Assembly (NCBI RefSeq): GCF_900215205.1 | Contig: NZ_OBDY01000003.1 | Coordinates: forward strand, 481,260 to 545,259 | DNA length: 64,000 bases | Source: Paractinoplanes atraurantiacus | Lineage (GTDB): Bacteria > Actinomycetota > Actinomycetes > Mycobacteriales > Micromonosporaceae | Reading direction: 5' to 3' | Part shown: piece after piece, positions 1-8,130 of the stretch | Layout: each line of letters opens with the position of its first letter | How positions within the stretch are numbered: position 1 is the first letter of the stretch | Program-made: the position numbers and the translations under genes | Notes under the pieces: model-generated | What the model saw: only the letters and a program-made list of their open reading frames with translations | What the model was told of the DNA's origin: nothing | Database searches by the model: none

Positions 1-179
1 GGGTCCGGCCGGTGCAGGTCGTCGAGATCGCCTTCGACGGTGTGCAGACCTCCCCGCGCTACCCGGGCGGCGTGGCCCTGCGCTTCGCCCGCGTCCTGCG
101 CTACCGCGACGACAAGTCGGCCACCGAAGCCGACACCATCGACACGGTCCGGGCCATCGGCGGCCACCCGCCGCCGTAA
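1..179 (+). CDS. ATP-dependent DNA ligase, C-terminal fragment
   Basis: Partial gene cut by the window edge; 58 residues remain and end at TAA (177-179). The readable stretch [18 protein letters not shown] followed by [20 protein letters not shown] and DTIDTVR matches the end of the OB-fold domain of bacterial/archaeal-type ATP-dependent DNA ligases (mycobacterial LigB-like). There the R-P-x-x-V-x-E-(V/I)-x-F and L-R-F-P/A-R-(V/I)-x-R-x-R-x-D-K motifs close the fold and the last part binds nucleotide and DNA. These enzymes seal nicks using ATP and a covalent lysyl-AMP; the catalytic lysine lies outside the window. The end of the protein is typical and not truncated. Confidence 0.85.
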   Translation, partial: VRPVQVVEIAFDGVQTSPRYPGGVALRFARVLRYRDDKSATEADTIDTVRAIGGHPPP

Positions 180-349
180 GCACCGGCCGGAGTCGCCTCG
201 CCTCCGTGGGCGTCGGCCCAAGCGGTCAGCCGCCGCTGTGTGCGACGGCCGGGTGGGGCTTTCCCCTGCGCTCGCTGCCCGATCGGGCACTCTCAGCAAC
301 GTCCGCCGATGACTTCCTGTACCGGCCGAGGCGGCGCGGTAGCGGACCG

Positions 350-1459
350 CTAACGGTCGCCGTCGTCCGCGGCGGCGCGCTTGCGGTCGGCTTCCTCGAC
401 GCGGTCGCCGGTGGCGGCCAGGGCGGCGGCCTTCTTGCGGTCGTACTCCTCCACGCGGTCCCCGGAGGCGGCCTGGCGGCGGTCGTACTCCTCGACCCGG
501 TCTCCGGAGGCGGCCTGGCGGCGGTCGTACTCCTCGACGCGGTCCCCGGAGGCTGCCTTGCGGCGGTCGTAGTCGTCCACCCGGTCGCCTGACGCGGCCT
601 TGCGGCGGTCGTGATCTTCGACTCGGTCGCGGGAGCGGGTCTCGGCGCCCGCCGGCTGCGCGGCGGCGGGTAGTGGCTCGCGGGCGGCGCCGGGGGAGCT
701 GGGCTTCGACTCGCCGCGGGCCTCCTTGCGGGCGTAGTAGCCGTACGCGAACAGGGCCATCACCGCGAACAACCACCACTGGACCGCGTAGCCGCCGTTC
801 TGCCAGGCGTCCTCGTGATCGATCGGGATCCGGGTGAAAGCGGCATCATTCGCCGGCGTCTGCTCCGTCAGGAGCACGTACGCTCCGTACACAGGATAGG
901 GCATTTCGTGTGCGAGTTTGGGCACCGAGATGCGTCGGGTGTCCAGACGGCCGTTGCGCTGCTCGATCGGCGCCGGTCGACTTTCCGACAGGTGGAGCTG
1001 GCCCACGACGGTCACCGTGCCCGTCGGCGCGGCCGGCACCGTGGGCGCCGCCAGGGCTCCGCCGGGCGGGGCCGGGACCCAGCCGCGGTCGACCAGCACC
1101 GCCGTGCCGTCGTCCAGGACCAGCGGCGTGACGATCTCGTAGCCGACGTCGCCGTCCACCGTGCGGCCGCGCGCCTGGATCTCGTGAGCCGTGTCATATC
1201 GGCCGCTCACTGTGACCTTTGTCCAGGCCAGGTCCTTGCCGGGGGCCTGACCGGAGGCGCTCGCGGCGGTCGGCCGGGACAGGATCGAGGTCATCGGGAC
1301 GGCCTGCACGGAGTCGGCGGCGTCGATGCGGTCGTTGATCGCGCTGCGCTCCTCGTACCGTCGCAGCTGCCAGTTGCCGAGCATCACCATGACCGACGCG
1401 GCCGCCAGAGCGAACGCGAGGGCGGCCAGCCAGCGCGGCCTCAGCAGGAAGCGGTACAC
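350..1459 (-). CDS. SURF1 family protein with C-terminal 14-residue repeat tail
   Basis: Encodes 369 residues from a GTG at 1459. An N-terminal membrane segment (about residues 11-30) is followed by the SURF1 signature GNWQLRRYEERSAINDRI, a periplasmic domain with VDRGWVPAP, and a second membrane segment near residues 225-242 (VQWWLFAVMALFAYGYYARK). SURF1/Shy1 proteins help assemble haem a3 into cytochrome c oxidase in the membrane. The family usually ends soon after the second membrane helix. Here about 125 cytosolic residues follow, of which the last 92 (residues 278-369) are six imperfect copies of a charged unit close to DRVEEYDRRQAASG. The tail is likely a species-level expansion of unknown role. 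It converges with the ligase gene; the 170 bp between them shows no further gene. Confidence 0.88.
   Translation of the reverse strand: MYRFLLRPRWLAALAFALAAASVMVMLGNWQLRRYEERSAINDRIDAADSVQAVPMTSILSRPTAASASGQAPGKDLAWTKVTVSGRYDTAHEIQARGRTVDGDVGYEIVTPLVLDDGTAVLVDRGWVPAPPGGALAAPTVPAAPTGTVTVVGQLHLSESRPAPIEQRNGRLDTRRISVPKLAHEMPYPVYGAYVLLTEQTPANDAAFTRIPIDHEDAWQNGGYAVQWWLFAVMALFAYGYYARKEARGESKPSSPGAAREPLPAAAQPAGAETRSRDRVEDHDRRKAASGDRVDDYDRRKAASGDRVEEYDRRQAASGDRVEEYDRRQAASGDRVEEYDRKKAAALAATGDRVEEADRKRAAADDGDR
353..628 (-). repeat. In-frame 42-bp tandem repeat (six imperfect copies) in the SURF1 tail
   Basis: Four units of 42 bp encode DRVE(D/E)(H/Y)DRR(K/Q)AASG; the two copies nearest the stop codon are degenerate and slightly longer. 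Copies 3 and 4 are identical at protein level. The unit keeps reading frame and predicts a charged, probably helical, tail. Confidence 0.85.
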
Positions 1460-1560
1460 GTCCCGAGGCTACCCGTCGGCCGGTTGACACCTGCTGGGGC
1501 CAGGTACTGTCCCACTTCGGTAGTCGACAACAGGCGATATTCCGTTCGGGAGAGTCATAG

Positions 1561-3657
1561 ATGAGCGCCCAGCCCCGTCTGGTCGTGAGCGCGCCCGCGT
1601 CCGGGCACGGCAAGACCGCGATCGCGGTCGGCCTGCTCGCGGCGACCGCGGCGCGTGGCATCCCGGCGGCCGGGTTCAAGGTCGGCCCGGATCACACCGA
1701 CGCCGCGTACCTCGGACTCGCGGCCGGCCGTCCCGGCCGCAACCTCGACCCCCGGCTGGTCGGCGCGCAGCGCATCGCCCCGCTCTTCCTGCACGGCGCC
1801 GGCAGCGCGCAGCTCTCGGTGATCGAGGGCGCGATGGGCCTGTTCGACTCGCTCACCGGCCAGCCCGAGATCGACGGCACCGCCGCGGTCGCGGCCGCCC
1901 TGCACGCCCCGGTCGTGCTGGTCGTCGACGTCGCCGCGATGGGGCATTCGCTGGCCGCGCTCGTGCACGGCTTCCGCATGTTCGACGAGATGGTCCACCT
2001 GGGTGGGGTGATCCTCAACCGGGTCGCGTCGCCGCGCCACGAGCAGATGCTGCGGACCGCCCTCGACGACATCGGCATGCCGGTGCTCGGCGCGCTGCGC
2101 CGCGGCGACCTGCCGAACGTGCTTCCGGCCCGCGCGCACGGCCCGGTGCCGGTCGCCCACCGCACGGTCGAGGCCAGCCGCGCCGTTCGCCGTCTCGGTG
2201 AGGCGGTCGCGGGCGCGCTCGATCTCGATCGCCTGATGGCCCTGGCGGCCTCGGCCCCCGCCTTGCCCGGGCCGATCTGGACGCCCGCCGACGTCGTCGG
2301 CGGCGAGGTCTTCGACCAGCGACCGGTGGTTGCGCTTGCGGGTGGTCCGGGTGCTCCTTTCACGTACGTCGAGACGGCCGAGCTCCTGACGGCCGCGGGC
2401 GCGGACGTGGCCGTGGTCGACCCTCTGCGCGACGAGTCGCTGCCGGCCGGTACGCGCGCGCTGATCGTCGGCGCCGGCCTTCCCGAGGGGTACGCCGAGG
2501 AGCTGTCGGCCAACCGCAGGCTCGGCAACGCGGTCGCCCAGTTCGCCCGCGACGGCTGGCCGGTCGTCGCCGAGGGCGTGGCCCTGCCGTGGCTGGGCCG
2601 CGAGTTCGACGGCCGCCCGATGTGCGGCGTCTTCGACGTCTCGGCCACCACCGCCGACCAGACCATCGCCGGCTACCGCGAGGCCACCGCCCCGACCACG
2701 TCGACGCTGGCCCCCGCCGGCGCCCGCATCACCGGCTACAAGCAGCACCGCGCGATCGTCACCCCGCGCGCCGGCACCGTCCCGGCCTGGACCTGGTCCG
2801 GCGGCAACCCGGAGGGCTTCGTCTGGCGCCAGGTGCACGCCTCCCAGCTGGGCCTGCACTGGGCCGCCGCCCCCGAGATCGCCAAGCGCATCGTCTCGGC
2901 CGCCCTGGCCGGCCCCGCTCCGATGTCCCCACCGCCCCGCCCTCAGATGCCGCCCCAGCCCCAGCACCAGCCGCCGATGCCGCCGGCCCAGCCGCAGCCG
3001 TCTCAGGCCCAGCCGGTTCAGCCCCAGCCGCAGCAGCCCCAGCCGCAGCAGCCCCAGCCGGTCCAGATTCAGCAGGTCCCGTCGCAGCCGGTCCACGCCG
3101 TGACCCCGCCCGCCGACCCTGCGCCGCAGCAACCGGTCCCGGCCGAGTCCCAGCCGACCCAGTCCTTCGCCGCCCAGCCGCCCACCGCCCAGCCGCAGAC
3201 GCCGCCCGCTCCGGTGCAGCAGTCGCCGGGCTATCCGCAGCCGGCCCCGATGCAGCAATCACCCGCTCACCCGCAGCCGCTGTCGTTCCAGCCGCCCGCG
3301 GGCTACCCGCAGTCACCGCCGGCCGACCAACCGCCGGCCCACCACTTCGACCAGCCGCCGATCCATCTCGTCGACCAGCCCGGCCAGTCGTTCCACCAGC
3401 ACGAGCAGCCCGGTTCGCCGATGTCGCAGCCGGCTCGTGCCTCCGTACAACCTGGCCCGTCGCATGCCCAAGCTCAGCACCAGGGCCGGCCCGAACATCT
3501 CGGATCTCCCGTTCAGCCGCCGGGGCATCTCTCCGGTTCACCCGCGCAGGCTTCCGTGCCGCCCGGCAACGATCAACAGCCGCCGCAGCCTTCGGCTCCG
3601 CGGCCCGCCGCGTCATCGTCCAATCTGAACGACACGGTGGACATCACCATCTCCTGA
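1561..3657 (+). CDS. CobB/CbiA-like cobyrinate a,c-diamide synthase homologue with Pro/Gln-rich tail
   Basis: Encodes 698 residues from ATG 1561. Residues 1-240 form the ATP-binding half: P-loop SAPASGHGKTAIAVG, then KVGPDHTDAAYL, GRPGRNLDP and EGAMGLFD, all CbiA/CobB hallmarks. Residues 250-455 are a class I glutamine amidotransferase-like half ending in the family's HASQLGLHWAAAPEIA. CobB amidates the a and c side chains of cobyrinic acid using glutamine and ATP. Two oddities stand out. The segment normally reading A-E-C-(A/G)-G is here A-E-G-V-A, so the glutaminase nucleophile is Gly339, and GPDHTD departs from the usual GPD(Y/F)IDP. A tail of about 240 residues, almost only Pro, Gln, Ala, Ser and His, follows. 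It may be a diverged paralogue rather than the working CobB. Other cobalamin genes lie at 7.1-10.4 kb. Confidence 0.8.
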   Translation: MSAQPRLVVSAPASGHGKTAIAVGLLAATAARGIPAAGFKVGPDHTDAAYLGLAAGRPGRNLDPRLVGAQRIAPLFLHGAGSAQLSVIEGAMGLFDSLTGQPEIDGTAAVAAALHAPVVLVVDVAAMGHSLAALVHGFRMFDEMVHLGGVILNRVASPRHEQMLRTALDDIGMPVLGALRRGDLPNVLPARAHGPVPVAHRTVEASRAVRRLGEAVAGALDLDRLMALAASAPALPGPIWTPADVVGGEVFDQRPVVALAGGPGAPFTYVETAELLTAAGADVAVVDPLRDESLPAGTRALIVGAGLPEGYAEELSANRRLGNAVAQFARDGWPVVAEGVALPWLGREFDGRPMCGVFDVSATTADQTIAGYREATAPTTSTLAPAGARITGYKQHRAIVTPRAGTVPAWTWSGGNPEGFVWRQVHASQLGLHWAAAPEIAKRIVSAALAGPAPMSPPPRPQMPPQPQHQPPMPPAQPQPSQAQPVQPQPQQPQPQQPQPVQIQQVPSQPVHAVTPPADPAPQQPVPAESQPTQSFAAQPPTAQPQTPPAPVQQSPGYPQPAPMQQSPAHPQPLSFQPPAGYPQSPPADQPPAHHFDQPPIHLVDQPGQSFHQHEQPGSPMSQPARASVQPGPSHAQAQHQGRPEHLGSPVQPPGHLSGSPAQASVPPGNDQQPPQPSAPRPAASSSNLNDTVDITIS
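2926..3630 (+). repeat. Low-complexity Pro/Gln-rich coding region
   Basis: Codes for the C-terminal tail of the CobB-like protein. Short units built from cag-ccc and cag-ccg codons (QPQ, QPQQPQ, QPV) dominate up to about 3080. Later parts are longer degenerate units with Q-P-P and Q-S-P. No fold is predicted from this composition. Confidence 0.8.
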
Positions 3658-3877
3658 GCGACCCGGGGCCCGGGCGGGCACAACCACCGGATCCGGGTCG
3701 TCCGGATGACGCCGCGCAACAGCCGAACGCCGCGAGTTCGGCCGCCGAAACGCGCCCGTTCCACATAGATCAGGCCGAAAGCGCGAACCACCGCGAAAAC
3801 GCCCTCCGCAAGGCACGAAACTGTCGTACCCCCGCCGTAACGTGAATGTAACGAGGACGACCCGAAGGAGGACTGCC

Positions 3878-4501
3878 GTGGCCGATCGTGTGCCGCTGGA
3901 CTTCGACCCGCCGGTTCGGGTGCTGCGAGCGCTTCTGCTGGGCATCGACAATCACGAGCTGCTGGGCCCCACTCCGTGTCCCGACTGGAGCGTCGCCGCT
4001 CTGCTCGATCATCTGATGGGCCTGTCCTTCGCCTTCACGCAGACCGCCCGCAAACGCGCCGACGCCCCCGGCACCTCCGAGCCGCCGCCCGAGCCCTCCG
4101 CCCAGCATCTGTCCCGGCATTGGCGCAGCCGCCTCCCCGTCCTCCTGGAAGACCTCGCCACCGCCTGGAAAGAGCAGACCGCCTGGACGGGCACCTCGGC
4201 CGCCGGCGGCGTCACCATGCCCGCCGCCGCCCTCGGCCACGTCGCCATGACCGAGCTGATCGTCCACGGCTGGGACCTGGCCCGTTCCACCGGCCAGGAA
4301 TACGCGGCCGACCCCCGCACCCTGGAGATCCTCATCGAGTTCAACGCGCAGTACCCACCCGAGGGCACCCCCGGCCTCTTCGGCCCGGTCCGCCCGGTCA
4401 CCGACGACGAGGCCACCCTGCTCGACCAGCTCCTGGCCCTCACCGGCCGCGACGCCCAGTGGCGCGCCCCGCGCCGCCGCCCCGCCGCCCCAGCCGCCTG
4501 A
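3878..4501 (+). CDS. TIGR03086 family (DinB/maleylpyruvate isomerase-type) protein
   Basis: Encodes 207 residues. I chose GTG 3878 because an excellent ribosome site (GAAGGAGGA, 3864-3872) precedes it by about 6 bases; an in-frame GTG 36 bases upstream lacks one. The protein begins LDFDPPVRVLRALLLGID, has TPCPDWSVAALLDHL, and later VTMPAAALGHVAMTELIVHGWDLARSTG. This is the four-helix mycothiol-dependent/DinB-like metal-binding fold of the TIGR03086 group, with the characteristic H-x-x-x-x-x-(E/D)-x-x-x-H-G-W-D region. Related proteins bind a divalent metal and may conjugate or isomerise substrates with mycothiol; the substrate here is unknown. It stands alone between cobB-like and the convergent penicillin-binding protein gene (6 bp away). 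Confidence 0.78.
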   Translation: MADRVPLDFDPPVRVLRALLLGIDNHELLGPTPCPDWSVAALLDHLMGLSFAFTQTARKRADAPGTSEPPPEPSAQHLSRHWRSRLPVLLEDLATAWKEQTAWTGTSAAGGVTMPAAALGHVAMTELIVHGWDLARSTGQEYAADPRTLEILIEFNAQYPPEGTPGLFGPVRPVTDDEATLLDQLLALTGRDAQWRAPRRRPAAPAA

Positions 4502-4507
4502 AAGCGG

Positions 4508-7012
4508 CTAGTCGCGGTTGGTGTCGTCGGGGTTCGGGTTTCGGCGGCCGGAGTCGTCGTCCGCGTTGCCGCGTCCCGAGTCGCGCTCCTGGTTCTCGCG
4601 CTCGGTGTTGCGGCGCTCGGCGTCATCCGAGTTGGAGTGGCGGCGGGAGTCGCGCTCGGAGTCGTCCGAGTTGCGGCGCTCCGAGTCGTCGGAGCGGCGG
4701 TGGTCGGCGTCGTCGGAGTGGCGGCGTGAGTCGCGGTCGGCGTCGTTGCCGGCGTCCGACATGCGGCCGGAGTCGTCATCCGACGAGTCGCGGTCGGAGT
4801 CCGAGTCGCGGTCGCGGTCGGAGGTCGAGTCGCGGTCGCTGTCCGAGTCGCGGTCACGGTCGCGGTCGCGGTTTGACTTGGAGACGATCGCGTCCGAGGG
4901 CGGGGTGAACTTCAGCTTCGGCTGGCCCTTCAGGGCGTCCTTGAGCGTCTCCGCCACCGTGTACTTCGAGACCGTCCCTCGGCTCGTGCCCACGTTCCTC
5001 TCCGGGTTGTCCGGGTCGGCCACGAACGCCGCGGCCGCCAACTGGGGCGTGAACCCGCAGAACCAGGCCGTCTTGTTGCTGTCGGTCGTGCCGCTCTTGC
5101 CGGCCACCGGGCGTTTGAGGACCCCGTACACCATCTCCGACGTGCCCCAGCCCCCGCAGCCGCCCCGGGCCGCCCCGTATCCGGTCACGCAGCGGGCCGC
5201 GTCCGTCGCCGCGCGGGCCACGTCGACCGAGACCGCCCGGTGGCAGCGCGGCGCCGCGATCTCCTTGCCCTGATAGGTCGCCGTCCGGCCGTTGCGGTCG
5301 ACGATCGACTTCACCGGCAGCGGCTCGCAGTAGTTGCCCTCCGCCGCCAGTGTCGCGAAGACGTTCGCCATCTCGATCGGCGTCGCGTCGCTCACGCCCA
5401 GCGTGAACGCTCCCCACCCCGACGCGTGCTCCGGCGTCGCCAGCCTGCGGTCCACGTCCGTACGCCAGCGCAGACCCAGCCGCTCGGCCATCTTCACCGC
5501 CTTCTCCGCGCCCACCTTCTGTTCGAGCTGCACGAAGTAGGTGTTCACGGACTTGCCGAAGCCGCTCCACATCGTCTGATCGCCTGTCATCGACGACGTC
5601 GAGTTCTTCGGGCACCAGTGCACGCCGCACGTCGCCGGTCCGGGCGCCGTGATGTATTTCGAGTAGAACCTCTGCGGGCTGTAGAACGACGTCGACAGCG
5701 GCATCCCCTCGTCCAGGGCCGCCAGCATCGTGAAGATCTTGAACGTGGAGCCCGCCTGGTAGCCGGCCATCGAGCCCCCGCCGAGCAGCGGGTTCACCGT
5801 GTTCGGGAAGTTGCCCTTCAGGTGGCGGTAGCGGCTGTGCTTCTCGTTGCCGGACTGGTCGAGGGAGTAGCGCCGGTTCACCGCCATGCTGACGACCCGG
5901 CCGGTGCCCGGCTCGATGATCACCTGACCGTGCGCGATGCGGCTGCGGCGCTTCTCCTTGTCGAGGACGTGCTCCATCGCGTACGCCTGAATCTTGGGGT
6001 CGATGGACGTGACCACCCGGTAGCCGCCGCGCCGCAGGTTCTCCTCGCGGTCGGAGACGCTCTTGCCGAAGGCCGGCTGTTCCTTCCACCACGACTTGAA
6101 GTAGTCGCAGAAGAAGCCCCAGTCGTTGTGCGGGTCGGCGATGGAGATGCAGTCGTTGGGCGGCGACGAGAGCTTCAGCGTGATCTTCGCCCGTTTGGCG
6201 TCGGCCGCCTGGGCCGCGGTGATCGTGCGCATCTTGACCATCTGGTCGATCACGTAGTTGCGGCGGTCGGTGGCCGCCTGCCGGTCCTGTGTCGCCGGGT
6301 CGTAGGCCGAGGGCGCCTTGACCAGGCCGGCGAGCAGGGCGGCCTCGGTGAGGGTCAGATTCTTCGGCGACTTCGAGAAGAAGACCTGAGAGGCGGCGAA
6401 GATGCCGTACGCCCGGTGGCCGAAGTACGCCGAGTTGAGATAGCGCTCGAGGATCTCGGCCTTGGTGAGCCGCTTCTCGAGCTCGATGGCCAGCCGCATC
6501 TCGCGGAGCTTGCGCGAGGTGGTCTGCTCGGTTGCCTCGAGCGCCTCCTTGGGGGTCTGCGCGCCGTCGCGGAGGGCCATGCGGACGTACTGCATGGTCA
6601 GGGTCGACGCGCCCTGCGAGACCCCGCCGGCCTTCTGGTTGGCGACGAAGGCCCGGGCCACGCCCTTGGCGTCGACCCCGTTGTGCTCGTAGAAGCGGGT
6701 GTCCTCGGACGCCACGATGGCCTGGGTGACGTACGGCGACATGTCCGCGATCTTCACCGGCTTGCGGTGTTCCTCGTAGAACGTGGTAAGCAGCGTCTTG
6801 CCGTCGTTGGCGTAGACGTACGTCGTCTGCGCGGTGGGCACCTCGATGAGCTTTTCGGGCAGGCCGTCGAGGGCTTCGGTGCCGGCCTTGACGCCGAGCC
6901 CGGCGAGGGCGGCCAGTGGATAGGCGAGGCCGGCGACCACGAGTCCCGCGATCAGGCCGGCACGGACGAGGGGAGCGACTTTTCCGGCTGCCACCCCTTG
7001 AAGGTATGACAA
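4508..7012 (-). CDS. Class A penicillin-binding protein (transglycosylase/transpeptidase) with Asp/Arg/Ser-rich tail
   Basis: Encodes 834 residues from a TTG at 7012 with an AGAGG just upstream. A membrane anchor (residues ~15-40) leads into a family 51 glycosyltransferase with SEDTRFYEHNG (Glu103 catalytic) and GASTLTMQYVR. The penicillin-binding domain then shows GSTFKIFTMLAAL (SxxK), SVNTYFVQLE (SxN) and GKSGTTDSNKTAWFCGFTP (KTG-type box). It polymerises glycan and cross-links peptides outside the membrane. Actinobacterial homologues often end in Pro-rich or acidic tails. Here about 115 residues at the C terminus are almost purely Asp, Arg, Ser, Asn and Glu (RDRD, SDSD, RRNSDD units). The gene is divergent from the aminotransferase at 7078. 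Confidence 0.9.
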   Translation of the reverse strand: MSYLQGVAAGKVAPLVRAGLIAGLVVAGLAYPLAALAGLGVKAGTEALDGLPEKLIEVPTAQTTYVYANDGKTLLTTFYEEHRKPVKIADMSPYVTQAIVASEDTRFYEHNGVDAKGVARAFVANQKAGGVSQGASTLTMQYVRMALRDGAQTPKEALEATEQTTSRKLREMRLAIELEKRLTKAEILERYLNSAYFGHRAYGIFAASQVFFSKSPKNLTLTEAALLAGLVKAPSAYDPATQDRQAATDRRNYVIDQMVKMRTITAAQAADAKRAKITLKLSSPPNDCISIADPHNDWGFFCDYFKSWWKEQPAFGKSVSDREENLRRGGYRVVTSIDPKIQAYAMEHVLDKEKRRSRIAHGQVIIEPGTGRVVSMAVNRRYSLDQSGNEKHSRYRHLKGNFPNTVNPLLGGGSMAGYQAGSTFKIFTMLAALDEGMPLSTSFYSPQRFYSKYITAPGPATCGVHWCPKNSTSSMTGDQTMWSGFGKSVNTYFVQLEQKVGAEKAVKMAERLGLRWRTDVDRRLATPEHASGWGAFTLGVSDATPIEMANVFATLAAEGNYCEPLPVKSIVDRNGRTATYQGKEIAAPRCHRAVSVDVARAATDAARCVTGYGAARGGCGGWGTSEMVYGVLKRPVAGKSGTTDSNKTAWFCGFTPQLAAAAFVADPDNPERNVGTSRGTVSKYTVAETLKDALKGQPKLKFTPPSDAIVSKSNRDRDRDRDSDSDRDSTSDRDRDSDSDRDSSDDDSGRMSDAGNDADRDSRRHSDDADHRRSDDSERRNSDDSERDSRRHSNSDDAERRNTERENQERDSGRGNADDDSGRRNPNPDDTNRD
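4511..4873 (-). repeat. Low-complexity Asp/Arg/Ser coding tail of the PBP
   Basis: Short codon-level units (gactcg, gactcc, cggcgc on the coding strand) give RDRDRDSDSDRD-like and RRNSDDSER-like sequence. The tail would lie outside the membrane, after the transpeptidase domain, and is strongly charged. Confidence 0.8.
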
Positions 7013-7077
7013 AACCTCTTATTTGCTCACGGAACAGCCGAAGTAACGTGCGTATCACGGTCGGGCATCCTGATGCC

Positions 7078-8130
7078 ATGTCCCTCGACCTAGGCCATCA
7101 CGGCGACACGGAGGTCGGCCCGGGCCTGATCGACCTGGCGGTCAACGTCCGGCACGAGCCCATGCCGCCCTGGCTCGCCCAGCCGCTGATGAGCTCGCTG
7201 AGCGACCTGAAGGCGTACCCCCAAGCCGAGAAAGCCACCGCGGCCGTGGCTCTCAGGCACGGCCGTGTCAGTGAAGAGGTCCTTCTGACCGCCGGTGCGG
7301 CCCAGGGCTTCGTCCTGCTGGCCCAGGCGCTGCGGGGCGCGAATCACCCAGTCGTGGTCCACCCGCAGTTCACCGAGCCGGAGGCCGCGCTGCTGAACGC
7401 CGGCCACGTGGTCGACCGCGTGCTGCTGCGCGAGGAGGATGGGTTTCGCCTCAAAAAAGAGGACGTGCCCGACGACGCCGACCTCGTCTTCGTCGGCAAT
7501 CCCACCAACCCGACCTCCGTGCTGCACCCGGCTGCGGAGATCGCCGCCCTGGCTCGTCCGGGCCGCGTGCTGGTGGTCGACGAGGCGTTCTCCGACACCA
7601 CGTTCCGTGAGGGTGTCGCGGGGGAGCCGGAGTCGCTCGCGTCCCGGCGCGATCTGCCCGGCCTGGTCGTGCTGCGCAGCCTGACCAAGACGTGGGGCCT
7701 GGCCGGCCTGCGGATCGGATATCTGCTCGGCCCGGCCGATCTGCTGAAACGGCTCGCCGCCGCCCAGCCGCTCTGGGCCGTGTCGACGCCCGCCCTGGCT
7801 GCCGCTCTCGCCTGCGCGTCACCCACCGCGATCGCGGCCGAGCGGGAGATCGCCCGCCGCCTCGCGGCGGACCGGGCTCACCTGCTGCGCAGGCTCGGCG
7901 AAGTGCCGAAGGTCACGGTCGCTGGGGCTCCGGCCAGTGCCTTCGTTAGCGTACGCCTCCAAGGGGCCGACAAAATCAGGCTGGAGCTGCGGGAACGCGG
8001 CTATGCCGTGCGCCGGGGCGACACCTTCCCCGGCCTGGGCGCCGACTGGCTGCGGTTGGCGGTGCGCGACACTGCCACCACCGACGCATTCGTCGAGACC
8101 CTGACCGCCGTCATCGAGGAGCAAGCGTGA
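7078..8130 (+). CDS. CobC-like / histidinol-phosphate aminotransferase family PLP enzyme
   Basis: Encodes 350 residues from ATG 7078. It has the fold-type I aminotransferase layout: GAAQGFVLLAQAL near residue 70, FVGNPTNPTSVLHP, VDEAFSD, and the PLP-lysine segment LRSLTKTWGLAGLRIGY (lysine in SLTKTW). Homologues in actinobacterial cobalamin clusters (Rv2231c type) are annotated CobC, which in other bacteria decarboxylates threonine phosphate to the aminopropanol arm of cobalamin. Its stop overlaps the GTG of cobT (GTGA), so it is almost certainly co-expressed with cobT and cobA. Sequence alone does not separate CobC from a HisC-like aminotransferase, but context favours the cobalamin role. 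Confidence 0.82.
   Translation: MSLDLGHHGDTEVGPGLIDLAVNVRHEPMPPWLAQPLMSSLSDLKAYPQAEKATAAVALRHGRVSEEVLLTAGAAQGFVLLAQALRGANHPVVVHPQFTEPEAALLNAGHVVDRVLLREEDGFRLKKEDVPDDADLVFVGNPTNPTSVLHPAAEIAALARPGRVLVVDEAFSDTTFREGVAGEPESLASRRDLPGLVVLRSLTKTWGLAGLRIGYLLGPADLLKRLAAAQPLWAVSTPALAAALACASPTAIAAEREIARRLAADRAHLLRRLGEVPKVTVAGAPASAFVSVRLQGADKIRLELRERGYAVRRGDTFPGLGADWLRLAVRDTATTDAFVETLTAVIEEQA

Noticed and set aside
1480..1560. A cobalamin riboswitch before the CobB-like gene
   Set aside because: No B12-box-like sequence or long structured leader exists; the leader is about 100 bases.
1555..3258. Long minus-strand frame of 567 codons opposite the CobB-like gene
   Set aside because: Arg/Gly-rich antisense shadow with no domain and no ribosome site.
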